DNA from: Actinobacteria bacterium 69-20
GTDB lineage: Bacteria > Actinomycetota > Actinomycetes > Mycobacteriales > Nakamurellaceae
Length of the DNA: 60,020 bases
Assembly: GCA_001897425.1 (NCBI GenBank)
Contig: MKSW01000025.1
Coordinates: 1 to 60,020, forward strand
Direction: 5' to 3'
Shown: positions 52,938 through 60,020 of the stretch, in pieces
Layout: each line of letters starts with the position of its first letter
Numbering within the stretch: the stretch's first letter is position 1
Made by a program: the position numbers and the translations under genes
The notes under the pieces: generated by a model
The model's input: the letters and a program-made list of their open reading frames with translations, nothing else
Databases searched by the model: none
What the model was told of the DNA's origin: nothing

Positions 52938-53858
52938 ATGGAACAACGTCGAGTCGGTCGCAGCGGCCTCGAAGTCTCCCGCCTCGGGCTGGGCACCATG
53001 ACCTGGGGGCGGGACACCGATGCGGACGAGGCGGCCGCGCAGCTGGAGGCGTTCGTCGGCGCCGGTGGCACGCTCATCGATACCGCGAACATCTACGGCG
53101 ATGGTGACGCCGAATCGATCCTCGGAACGCTGATCCCGGATGTGGTGCCGCGCTCGTCGGTCGTGCTGGCGACCACCACCGTCGGGGTGAGCGGGCGCGG
53201 ACGGCTGCTCACCGCACTCGACGCCTCGCTGCGGCGGCTCGGAACCGACACGGTCGATCTGTGGCTGGTGCACGGGTTCGACGCCGCGGTTCCGTTCGAG
53301 GAGACCTGCTCCGCGTTGCAGGCGGCCGTCGATTCGGGCCGCGCGGCCTATGCCGGTGTGTCCGGGCACACCGGCTGGCAGCTGGCTACCGAGGCGGCGC
53401 ACCTGCGCGCGACCGGGGTGCCGTTGGTCGCGGTCGAGGCGGAGTATTCGCTGGTCGCCCGCGGGCCGGAGGATTCGATCCTGCCCGCGGCGGCCACGTT
53501 CAGCATGGGCCTACTGGCCTGGGCACCGCTCGGACGCGGCGTGCTGACCGGCAAGTACCGGCACGGGACGCCCGCCGACTCGCGGGGCGCCTCGGCTCAT
53601 TTCGAGAAATACGTGGGCCACCATCGCACCGAGGCCGCGGCACGAATCGTGGAGGCGGTGGCCACGGCCGCCGATGGGCTCGGCACCTCCCCGCTCGCGG
53701 TCGCCTGCGCGTGGGTCCGGGACCGCCCGGGGGTGGCCAGCGCCATCATCGGGGCGCGGGACGCGGCGCAGCTGCTCGGCGGCCTCGCGGCCGAAGACGT
53801 CACCCTGCCCGCCGAGATCCGGCGCGCGCTCGACGACGTCAGCGGGCCGGGCCGCTGA
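52938..53858 (+). CDS. aldo/keto reductase family protein lacking the catalytic lysine
   Basis: 306 residues. The fold is clear (RVGRSGLEVSRLGLGTM, DTANIYGDGDAE, SAIIGARDAAQLLGG). Of the catalytic tetrad D48, Y53 and H112 (LWLVHGFD) are in place, but the Lys of the usual ATK motif is replaced: VVLATTTVG has T80. It may therefore be a weak or non-catalytic member. It diverges from the LLM gene across 140 bp. Confidence 0.85.
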   Translation: MEQRRVGRSGLEVSRLGLGTMTWGRDTDADEAAAQLEAFVGAGGTLIDTANIYGDGDAESILGTLIPDVVPRSSVVLATTTVGVSGRGRLLTALDASLRRLGTDTVDLWLVHGFDAAVPFEETCSALQAAVDSGRAAYAGVSGHTGWQLATEAAHLRATGVPLVAVEAEYSLVARGPEDSILPAAATFSMGLLAWAPLGRGVLTGKYRHGTPADSRGASAHFEKYVGHHRTEAAARIVEAVATAADGLGTSPLAVACAWVRDRPGVASAIIGARDAAQLLGGLAAEDVTLPAEIRRALDDVSGPGR

Positions 53859-54002
53859 GTCGATCCGCGTATGACGGCGCGCCGGGTCGGTTGCGTCGGC
53901 AGCGCTCCCCCGCGGCCGGCGGTTGGTGCCTTGTATTCACTGGTATGACGTAGTTCTCGTCCGCACCACGCTCGGGAACGCAGCGCGCCCGCGAGCGGTG
54001 CT

Positions 54003-56201
54003 GTGCACAACCCCGACGGCGTGTCCGGCCGGCACGCTACCGTGCGAGTCGTGAATCGTGCTGCGTCATCGAGGGTTTCGCGGTCCGATACGCCTACGGG
54101 ATCGCACGCGACCTCGGTCTTCGCGGAGTTCTGCGCATCCGGGCTGTGGCCGGGCGTCGGCCCCGCCGTCGCCGCCCAGCTCGCGGAGGCCGGCATCGAC
54201 CACCCGGCGAAGGTCACCGAGGCAGGCCTGGCCGACCTCCCGGGCGTTACAGACAAGCGCGCGCGGCGGCTCTACAGCGCGTGGATCGCGGCAGCGCCGC
54301 TGTACGACCTCGCGATGCTGCTGGTGCCGCACGGGTTTCCGGCTCGTTGGGCCTGGCGGCTCGCCGACGCCCTGGGCGATGACGCCGCCGCCGCGCTCGC
54401 CGCCGATCCGTGGCAGCTCCTCGCGCTGCCGGACGCCTCGATCCCGGATGCGGACCGGCTGGCGCGAAGCATCCAGCCCGATGTGCGCGCCGACGATCCG
54501 CGACGCACCCGGGCCCTGGTGGACTGGGCGCTCGGCCGCGAGGCGCGCAGCGGGCACACTGCCTGCCCCATTCCGACGATCGCCGAGGCGCTGCGCCTCT
54601 ACGGCGTGGCAGACGGTGCGGACGCCGCGGCCGCGATGGGCGCGGCGGTGGATGCCGCGGTCGATGCGGGACTGGCCCGGCGTGTCGGAGATCCAGCGGG
54701 CTCGGCGGAGCCGTGGGTGGCGCGGCGCACTCTCGCCGATGCGGAGGACGCCATCGCCCGTCATCTCCGTCGGCTGGTCGCGAGCGCGCGGCCGTTGGCG
54801 TCCGCTGCGAGCCCCGGCGGCGCCGGCGCTTCCGACACTTCCGGTGCTCAGGGCGATGTGCGCGGTGACAACGGTCTGGATGCGGTGCAGCGCGGAGCCG
54901 TCGCCGCGGCGTGGGAGCACGGTGTCTCCGTGCTGACCGGCGGCCCCGGGACCGGCAAGTCGCGCACGGTGACCTCGGTCGTGCGCCGCTGCCGCCGCGC
55001 CGGGGTGACGGTCGCGCTCGCCGCGCCGACCGGCCGGGCGGCGAAGCGGCTCGCCGAACTCCTCTCGGAAGCCGGAATCGCGGCGGCATCCGGAGACCAG
55101 TCGGGAGACCAGCAGGAAGACGGCGCCGGCGATTCCGTGAGCGCCATGACGATCCACCGGCTGCTCGGCGCCCGGCCGGCCGCCGGCGGGCGCGGCAGCA
55201 CCTTCGAGTACGACGCCGACAACCGGCTCGACGCCGACATGCTGGTGGTGGACGAGGCGTCGATGGTGGACGTGGAGCTCGCTGCGGCGCTGCTCGGCGC
55301 CATCCCGGACGGCGCGCACCTGCTGATCGTCGGCGACCCGGCGCAGCTGCCCTCGATCGGCGCCGGCCGCGTTCTCGGCGACGTCCTCGAGTCCGGAATG
55401 TTCCCCACCACCGAACTCTCGACGCTGTACCGGCAGGCCGAGGGCGGCGCCATCGCGCGGCTCGCCACCGCCGTTCGTGAGGGCGATCTGGTCGCCCCGG
55501 ACAGCGCCGATCGTGAGGTGGTGATCGTGCCTGCCGACGGCTCCGCGGCGGCGCGGACGCGCGTAGTGCAGCTGGTCACCGACTCGATCCCGCGGGTGTT
55601 CGACCTGCCGGCGGACCAGATCCAGGTGATCACCCCGATCCATGCGGGCGCTGCCGGGACCAAGGCGCTGAACCAGGCGCTGAAGGCGGTGCTCAACCCC
55701 GGCTCCAGGTCCGGCGGGACGGTGCGCGGCTTCGATGTCGGCGACCGGGTCGTGGCCACCGCCAACCACTTCGAGGCCGAGCCCAACGGGTATGCCAACG
55801 GGGAGGTCGGCACGGTCGTCGATGCCGCCGGCAAGTCCCTGCTCGTCGCGTTCCCCTCCGGCGAGGCGGAGATCTCGGGCAAGGCACTCGGCGATCTGCT
55901 GCACGGCTGGGCCATCACGGTGCACCGCGCGCAGGGGTCCGAGTGGCCTGCCGTGGTCGTCGTTCTCCCACCGGACGCGGGCCGGATGCTGTCGCGCCCC
56001 TTGGTGTACACGGCGTTGACCCGGGCGCGGCGGCACCTGTCCGTGGTGCACGCGGCCGGTCCGCTGCTGGCCCGCGCGGTGCGCTACTCGGGCGCTACGC
56101 CCCGCCGCACCCGGCTGGTCTCGCTGCTCGCCGCGGGCGACGCGCGGGGTCGCCGCACGGGTGCACCGGGGACCGTGATCGGGCAGACTGACCGAATATG
56201 A
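54003..56201 (+). CDS. RecD2-type DNA helicase
   Basis: 732 residues. N-terminal helix-hairpin-helix region (GVGPAVAAQLAEAGIDHPAKV and ADLPGVTDKRARRLYSAW), then SF1 helicase: VSVLTGGPGTGKSRTV (Walker A near 318), MLVVDEASMVDVELAAALL, LIVGDPAQLPSIGAG, and YTALTRARRHLSVV near 665. There is no RecB/RecC partner, so it is the stand-alone 5'-3' RecD2 class. The start is uncertain: GTGs at 54003, 54042 and 54051 are possible. It is the first gene of a plus-strand pair with DUF5703. Confidence 0.9.
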   Translation: MHNPDGVSGRHATVRVVNRAASSRVSRSDTPTGSHATSVFAEFCASGLWPGVGPAVAAQLAEAGIDHPAKVTEAGLADLPGVTDKRARRLYSAWIAAAPLYDLAMLLVPHGFPARWAWRLADALGDDAAAALAADPWQLLALPDASIPDADRLARSIQPDVRADDPRRTRALVDWALGREARSGHTACPIPTIAEALRLYGVADGADAAAAMGAAVDAAVDAGLARRVGDPAGSAEPWVARRTLADAEDAIARHLRRLVASARPLASAASPGGAGASDTSGAQGDVRGDNGLDAVQRGAVAAAWEHGVSVLTGGPGTGKSRTVTSVVRRCRRAGVTVALAAPTGRAAKRLAELLSEAGIAAASGDQSGDQQEDGAGDSVSAMTIHRLLGARPAAGGRGSTFEYDADNRLDADMLVVDEASMVDVELAAALLGAIPDGAHLLIVGDPAQLPSIGAGRVLGDVLESGMFPTTELSTLYRQAEGGAIARLATAVREGDLVAPDSADREVVIVPADGSAAARTRVVQLVTDSIPRVFDLPADQIQVITPIHAGAAGTKALNQALKAVLNPGSRSGGTVRGFDVGDRVVATANHFEAEPNGYANGEVGTVVDAAGKSLLVAFPSGEAEISGKALGDLLHGWAITVHRAQGSEWPAVVVVLPPDAGRMLSRPLVYTALTRARRHLSVVHAAGPLLARAVRYSGATPRRTRLVSLLAAGDARGRRTGAPGTVIGQTDRI

Positions 56202-56229
56202 CGCACCTTGCGACCCGGAGGAGCACACG

Positions 56230-56466
56230 ATGACAGTGGAAGATGCCGGGTCTTGGCAGTGGACACGCGACGAGTACGAATATTGCCCGCTGCGGATCGA
56301 CGGCGGCACCTCCCGGTCGGCCGCGGCCGTGATGCTCTCGGTCCGCGCCGAGTTCACCGGCTGGGAACTCGCGCACGTGCTGCGCTACCCGGACGGGTCG
56401 CGGCGAGTCACGTTGCGCCGCAGGCGATCCCCCGGCCCGTCGCCCGCGCCGGCGCTGTGCCTTTGA
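56230..56466 (+). CDS. DUF5703 family protein
   Basis: 78 residues. WQWTRDEYEYCPLRIDGGTSRSAAAVMLSVRAEFTGWELAHVLRYPDGSRRVTLRRR matches the short actinobacterial DUF5703 family, seen here split at positions 9-65. ATG with AGGAG-type sequence upstream. It converges with the M20 peptidase gene, its usual neighbour. Function unknown. Confidence 0.85.
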   Translation: MTVEDAGSWQWTRDEYEYCPLRIDGGTSRSAAAVMLSVRAEFTGWELAHVLRYPDGSRRVTLRRRRSPGPSPAPALCL

Positions 56467-56534
56467 TATCTAGCCCGGGCGGTGCCGCCACGACTCGGCC
56501 GCACGCGGCGGCGTTCAGTGATGTCCAGCGGCAT

Positions 56535-57869
56535 TCAGCAATTTTGCAGCAGCCGGGACAGCACCCGCGTGCCGAAGTGCAGCGCGTCGACCGGGACGCG
56601 CTCGTCAACCCCGTGGAACAGAGCGGAGAAGTCCAGGTCGGGCGGCAGCCGCAGCGGCGAGAATCCATAGCCGGCGATGCCGAGTTCCGCGAACGCCTTG
56701 TTGTCGGTGCCGCCGGAGAGCACATACGGGATCGGCCGGCCCTCTGGATCCTCCGCCCGTAGCGCCGCCGCCATCGCGTCGACCAGCGGGCCTTCGAACG
56801 GGTATTCCAGCGGCGGGGCCTCCACCCAGTCGATATCGATGCCGTCACCGACGATCTCGGCAACCTGCGCCTTAAAATCCGCCTCGGCGCCCGGCAGAAC
56901 GCGGCAATCGACCGTCGCCTGCGCCACCGACGGGATCACGTTGGCCTTGTATCCGGCGTTCAGCATGGTGGGGTTCGCGGTGTTTCGGAGCGTGGCGAGC
57001 ACCAGCCGGGAGAACGGCCCCAGCTTTCGGACCGCCCCTTCGAGGTCGTCCGCCGGGAACTCCAGGCCGGTGAGCTCCGTCACCGCCGCGAAGAACGCAT
57101 CCACTGTTGCCGTCCGGTGCAGCGGGAACTCGTGCCGCCCGAGGCGCGCCACGGCCTCGGCGAGACGGGTGATCGCGTTGTCGCTGTTGGCCATCGACCC
57201 GTGGCCGGCCGTGCCGTGAGCGGTGAGCGTCGCCCAGGCGATGCCCTTCTCCGCCGCCGCGACCGGGTAGGCGCGCCGGTCCCCCTCCAGTGTCACCGAG
57301 AATCCGCCCACCTCGCTGATCGCCTCGGTGGCTCCGGCGAACCATTCCGGATGGTTCTGCACCAACCACAGCGCGCCGTGGAATCCGCCGGCCTCCTCGT
57401 CGGAGACGAACGCGAAGATCAGGTCGCGTGGCGGCACGACGCCGCGCCGCTTCAGGTCCCGCGCGACGGCGAGCGTCATCGCCACCATGTCCTTCATGTC
57501 GACCGCGCCGCGACCCCACACGTAGCCGTCCTGGATGGCGCCGGAGAACGGGTCGACCTGCCACTCCGCCGGATCGGCCGGCACCACGTCCACATGCCCG
57601 TGGATCAGCAGCGCCCCGCGCGACGGGTCCGCGCCCGCGAGCCGGCAGACCACATTGCCCCGGCCCGGCGCGGATTCCACGTACTCGGTCCGGTAGCCGA
57701 CCTCCTCCAGCTTCTGCTGGATGTACTTCGCGGCCCGCGCCTCGCCGTCGCCGATGGTGGCCGGATCACCGGTGTTCACCGAGGGGATACGGATCAGCTC
57801 GCTGCAGAACTGGACGGCCTCGGCCTCCGCGGTGTCCGGAGGGGCGGCGTCGTCAAGGGTGCTCGTCAT
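56535..57869 (-). CDS. M20 family metallopeptidase (dipeptidase-like)
   Basis: 444 residues. LLIHGHVDVVPADPAEW has the first zinc His, GRGAVDMKDMVAM the bridging Asp, and FVSDEEAGGFHGA the catalytic Glu; a dimerisation lid domain lies in the middle (ATLTAHGTAGHGSMAN). Corresponds to the M20 dipeptidase of this neighbourhood in mycobacteria (Rv2141c). Divergent from the PAP2 gene. Confidence 0.93.
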   Translation of the reverse strand: MTSTLDDAAPPDTAEAEAVQFCSELIRIPSVNTGDPATIGDGEARAAKYIQQKLEEVGYRTEYVESAPGRGNVVCRLAGADPSRGALLIHGHVDVVPADPAEWQVDPFSGAIQDGYVWGRGAVDMKDMVAMTLAVARDLKRRGVVPPRDLIFAFVSDEEAGGFHGALWLVQNHPEWFAGATEAISEVGGFSVTLEGDRRAYPVAAAEKGIAWATLTAHGTAGHGSMANSDNAITRLAEAVARLGRHEFPLHRTATVDAFFAAVTELTGLEFPADDLEGAVRKLGPFSRLVLATLRNTANPTMLNAGYKANVIPSVAQATVDCRVLPGAEADFKAQVAEIVGDGIDIDWVEAPPLEYPFEGPLVDAMAAALRAEDPEGRPIPYVLSGGTDNKAFAELGIAGYGFSPLRLPPDLDFSALFHGVDERVPVDALHFGTRVLSRLLQNC

Positions 57870-57939
57870 ACGCCTTTCCTACCATCGACGCCGCCCCGCG
57901 CCGAAACGCGCTCGGCCGATTGCGGCATAGTTGTCCATC

Positions 57940-58827
57940 ATGGCGTTGGCACTGCCCTGGGACTACGCGCTCGGCATTGCGGGTGCCTGCGCGGTCGCCG
58001 GGGTCGGGGCGACGGTTCTCGCTGGCGGGCGGGAGTCGCGCCGGATGCAGGCGACCGGGGCGTTCCTGCGGGAGGCCGCCGTGGTCATCGGCCTGTACGC
58101 GCTGTGGCAGGCGGTCGGCGGGCTCTCCCGCGGCGATACGGCGGGAGCCTTCGCGCGCGCCGCTTGGATCGACCACGCCCAATCCACGATCGGCCTGCCC
58201 AGCGAGGCTGCGATGCAGCACCTGGTGTTGTGGTCTTCAGCCCTCACCCAGGGCGCGAACATCTACTACGCGGTGGTGCATTTCCCGGCCACGATCGCGC
58301 TGCTCATTTGGCTGTTCGTGCGGCACCGCGCCGACTACGCCCGCGCCCGCACCGTGCTCGCGCTCACCACGTTCCTCTGTCTGGCGATCCAGCTCGTGCC
58401 GGTCGCGCCGCCCCGACTCACTCCCGGCATCGTGGACACCGCGGTCTTGTACGGGCAGTCGGTCTACGGGGGCGGCGTCGGCGCGGACGAGTTGTCCGCC
58501 ATGCCGTCGGTGCATGTGGCGTGGGCACTCGCCGTCGGCTGGTACGTGTGGCGCGTGGCCGCCGGACGGTGGCGGGTGACCGGCCCGATACATGCGGGGA
58601 TGACGCTGTTCGTGGTCATAGTGACCGGGAATCATTGGTGGCTCGACGGTGTCGCCGCCGCGCTCGTCCTGGTGGTGAGCGGTCTTGCGGTGGCCGGTGC
58701 CTACCGGGCCGTGGCGCTGCGAAGCATTCGCGGGAGCGAACAGCATCATAGGCGGTGGAGACCCGTGACGGACGCGGCATGGTTGCCGGACGACGCCGGA
58801 CCCTTCCCGTCGAGCGAGAGTGGTTGA
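57940..58827 (+). CDS. PAP2 superfamily membrane phosphatase
   Basis: 295 residues with about five or six hydrophobic spans. The PAP2 pattern is partial: LSAMPSVHVAWALAVGWYVWR gives the SxxH-type second motif and VIVTGNHWWLDGVAAAL the third His (H in NHWWLD). The first KxxxxxxRP motif is replaced by a region with PVAPPRLTPG, as in the inositolphosphoryl-lipid (Aur1-like) branch. The ATG at 57940 is preferred to the upstream TTG. Likely acts on a lipid phosphate at the membrane. Confidence 0.85.
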   Translation: MALALPWDYALGIAGACAVAGVGATVLAGGRESRRMQATGAFLREAAVVIGLYALWQAVGGLSRGDTAGAFARAAWIDHAQSTIGLPSEAAMQHLVLWSSALTQGANIYYAVVHFPATIALLIWLFVRHRADYARARTVLALTTFLCLAIQLVPVAPPRLTPGIVDTAVLYGQSVYGGGVGADELSAMPSVHVAWALAVGWYVWRVAAGRWRVTGPIHAGMTLFVVIVTGNHWWLDGVAAALVLVVSGLAVAGAYRAVALRSIRGSEQHHRRWRPVTDAAWLPDDAGPFPSSESG

Positions 58828-58869
58828 TACCGACCCTATTTCGCCATTTCAAACAAGCTGACGCAGGGA

Positions 58870-58888
58870 CGATGCGGCTCGCGCATCG
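58870..58888. terminator. hairpin between convergent PAP2 and SDR genes
   Basis: CGATGCG (58870-58876) and CGCATCG (58882-58888) enclose a 5-nt loop in the gap between two converging genes. No T-run. It could serve both as a terminator. Confidence 0.4.
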
Positions 58889-58912
58889 GGCGGGCTGACC
58901 GTGCGCAGCTGC

Positions 58913-59629
58913 TCAGCGCCCGGCGAATCCGTCGGGTGTGAGACGTGCCTCTTCCGCCCCGGACCTGATGACGTCCAGGATCACGTCCGCGACATGCTCG
59001 GCCGTGTCGGCCGTCGGGATCGGCCGGCCGGGTGCCGTGCGGCGAGCACCGGCGCGCAGGGATTGGTGGAACTCCGTCGCCGTGATGTAGGGGTACACGG
59101 TTGACACGGTGATGCCATCGGCCGCGAGCTCCTTCCGTGCGACGGCCGAGAGCATGTTCAGCCCCGCCTTCGACGCGGCATAGGCGCCGGCCCCGGGCAG
59201 CACCGTCAGCGTGGTGCCCGAGCTGATGTTGACGATGCTCCCCCGGCCCTGCGTGCGCATCATCGGAATTACCGCCTGCATCGCGACGAGCGGAGCGACC
59301 AGGTTGAGTTCGAGGATCGCGCGGAAGTCCGCCGGATCGACCTCGTCGAGCGGCAGGTGCAGGCCCTGGCCCGCGTTGTTGACGAGCACGTCGACGCGCC
59401 CGAATTCATTGACGGCCGAGCGGATGGCCCCGGACACCTGCCCGTCGTCCGTCACGTCGCACGGGAGCGCGATCGCCCCGGGCAGCTCCGCGGCGAGGCT
59501 CCGGATCCGATCCTCGCGACGGGCGAGCAGCACCAGCGTGGCACCCGCGCGCGCCGCCGCCCGGGCGATGGCCTCGCCGATCCCGGACGATGCGCCGGTG
59601 ACGACGATGACCGCGTCGGAGATCTCCAT
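58913..59629 (-). CDS. short-chain dehydrogenase/reductase
   Basis: 238 residues. VIVVTGASSGIGEAIARAAA is the cofactor motif, VDVLVNNAGQGLHL the NNAG, IVNISSGTTL the catalytic Ser, and GAYAASKAGLNM the YxxxK. Classical NADP-dependent SDR; substrate unknown. The ATG at 59629 follows AGGAG by 8 nt; a GTG three codons earlier is possible. Confidence 0.9.
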   Translation of the reverse strand: MEISDAVIVVTGASSGIGEAIARAAARAGATLVLLARREDRIRSLAAELPGAIALPCDVTDDGQVSGAIRSAVNEFGRVDVLVNNAGQGLHLPLDEVDPADFRAILELNLVAPLVAMQAVIPMMRTQGRGSIVNISSGTTLTVLPGAGAYAASKAGLNMLSAVARKELAADGITVSTVYPYITATEFHQSLRAGARRTAPGRPIPTADTAEHVADVILDVIRSGAEEARLTPDGFAGR

Positions 59630-60020
59630 GATGCCCACTCCTGACCGCGCGCTGGGTGCGCGCCGTTGGGATCATGTCTACCCGCGGCGGGAGTGTGGCG
59701 CCGTGCTGCACGTGAGAACCCTCGGACCTCGCCCACGGGCTCCCAATCACCTTTGCCGAGGCTCGGCGATGAGCGTTGGATCAAAATCGAACCGATGGCG
59801 GGATATCGCATCACAGACGAGCAGATGATCTTTGATGTTGTCGTAGTGGACTTTGCCTTCTTTGTCGGTTCTGGGTTCCTTCCCAGTCGTAACGCTGCGA
59901 AGCCTCAACTGACCCGAACATCCGGCAGATGGGCATCGACCCGAGATCCTGGTCAGCATCGTAGGGCTCGGGTGTCCGCTGTGGCGGGCGCAGATTTTTC
60001 TGTGGCTGGGTCTCGCGCGT
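59630..60020. other. lower-GC end of the window without a firm gene
   Basis: About 390 bp with composition lower in GC than the rest, especially 59770-59900. A minus-strand frame (59747-59959, 70 codons, CPSAGCSGQLRLRSVTTG, later NIKDHLLVCDAISRHRF) reads fairly like protein and could be a short or relic gene; two other frames compete. A stem GCCGA and TCGGC (59756-59768) lies at its 3' end. I cannot assign a function. Confidence 0.3.

Noticed and set aside
54066-56357. A 763-codon minus-strand frame opposite the RecD2-type helicase
   Set aside because: Antisense shadow in GC-rich DNA; the plus strand has every helicase motif.

Overview
The window is GC-rich DNA of a mycolic-acid actinomycete, probably order Mycobacteriales. 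This rests on established gene neighbourhoods: clgR-cinA-pgsA beside a divergent argA-like gene; secG-tpiA-pgk-gap-whiA-yvcK-rapZ-uvrC; and metH, PAC2, mshC, SCO1664 and DUF3090 families, phosphomutase, F420-type oxidoreductase. It also rests on mycothiol biosynthesis (mshC) and on several apparently leaderless starts. I cannot name the genus. No rRNA, tRNA, CRISPR array, complete insertion sequence or prophage was seen.

Layout. 1-9.1 kb: two secreted or lipid-anchored proteins in overlapping frames, thymidine kinase, a glycerophosphodiesterase, a zinc-ribbon protein, a PRPP-synthetase paralogue, OsmC, a PilZ protein, and an AraC-VOC-UvrA2 cassette. 9.1-9.6 kb: a gene-poor gap holding a near-perfect actinobacterial dif site at 9495-9522, the XerCD chromosome-dimer resolution site, so this is very probably the replication terminus. 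9.6-18.2 kb: an accessory strip beside dif with an HTH/nucleotidyltransferase pair and three VapBC-type toxin-antitoxin modules. It also holds a decayed Nudix gene, a decayed second copy of the cupin gene, an ArsR-SRPBCC fusion, two DinB/MDMPI-like proteins, and a 72-bp relic of a MoaD-like gene on the far side of the third VapBC module. 18.2-26.6 kb: the intact MoaD-like/BNR beta-propeller pair, nadE, katA-furA, thyA-dfrA, clgR, cinA, pgsA and argA. 26.6-35.3 kb: the central glycolytic and regulatory block, all on the minus strand. 35.5-42.1 kb: the glycogen-to-trehalose operon treX-treY-treZ. 42.1-53.9 kb: HAD hydrolase-metH, PAC2, mshC and a minus-strand run down to the LLM oxidoreductase, including a metzincin-like protease with no visible signal peptide. 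54-60 kb: a RecD2-type helicase, DUF5703, an M20 peptidase, a PAP2 membrane phosphatase, an SDR, and a lower-GC end without a firm gene.

How it fits together. If dif marks the terminus, replication runs leftward from the right end, so the minus-strand house-keeping blocks (gap-pgk-tpiA-secG, whiA-yvcK-rapZ-uvrC, katA-furA, metH) are co-directional with the fork. The plus-strand genes left of dif, from OsmC to UvrA2, are co-directional too. Functional groupings are thymidylate/folate (thyA-dfrA), lower glycolysis, trehalose from glycogen, mycothiol, peroxide defence (katA with its FurA regulator) and Clp control (clgR). The least understood items are the MoaD-like/beta-propeller pair, the metzincin, the aldo/keto reductase lacking its catalytic lysine, and the relics around dif.
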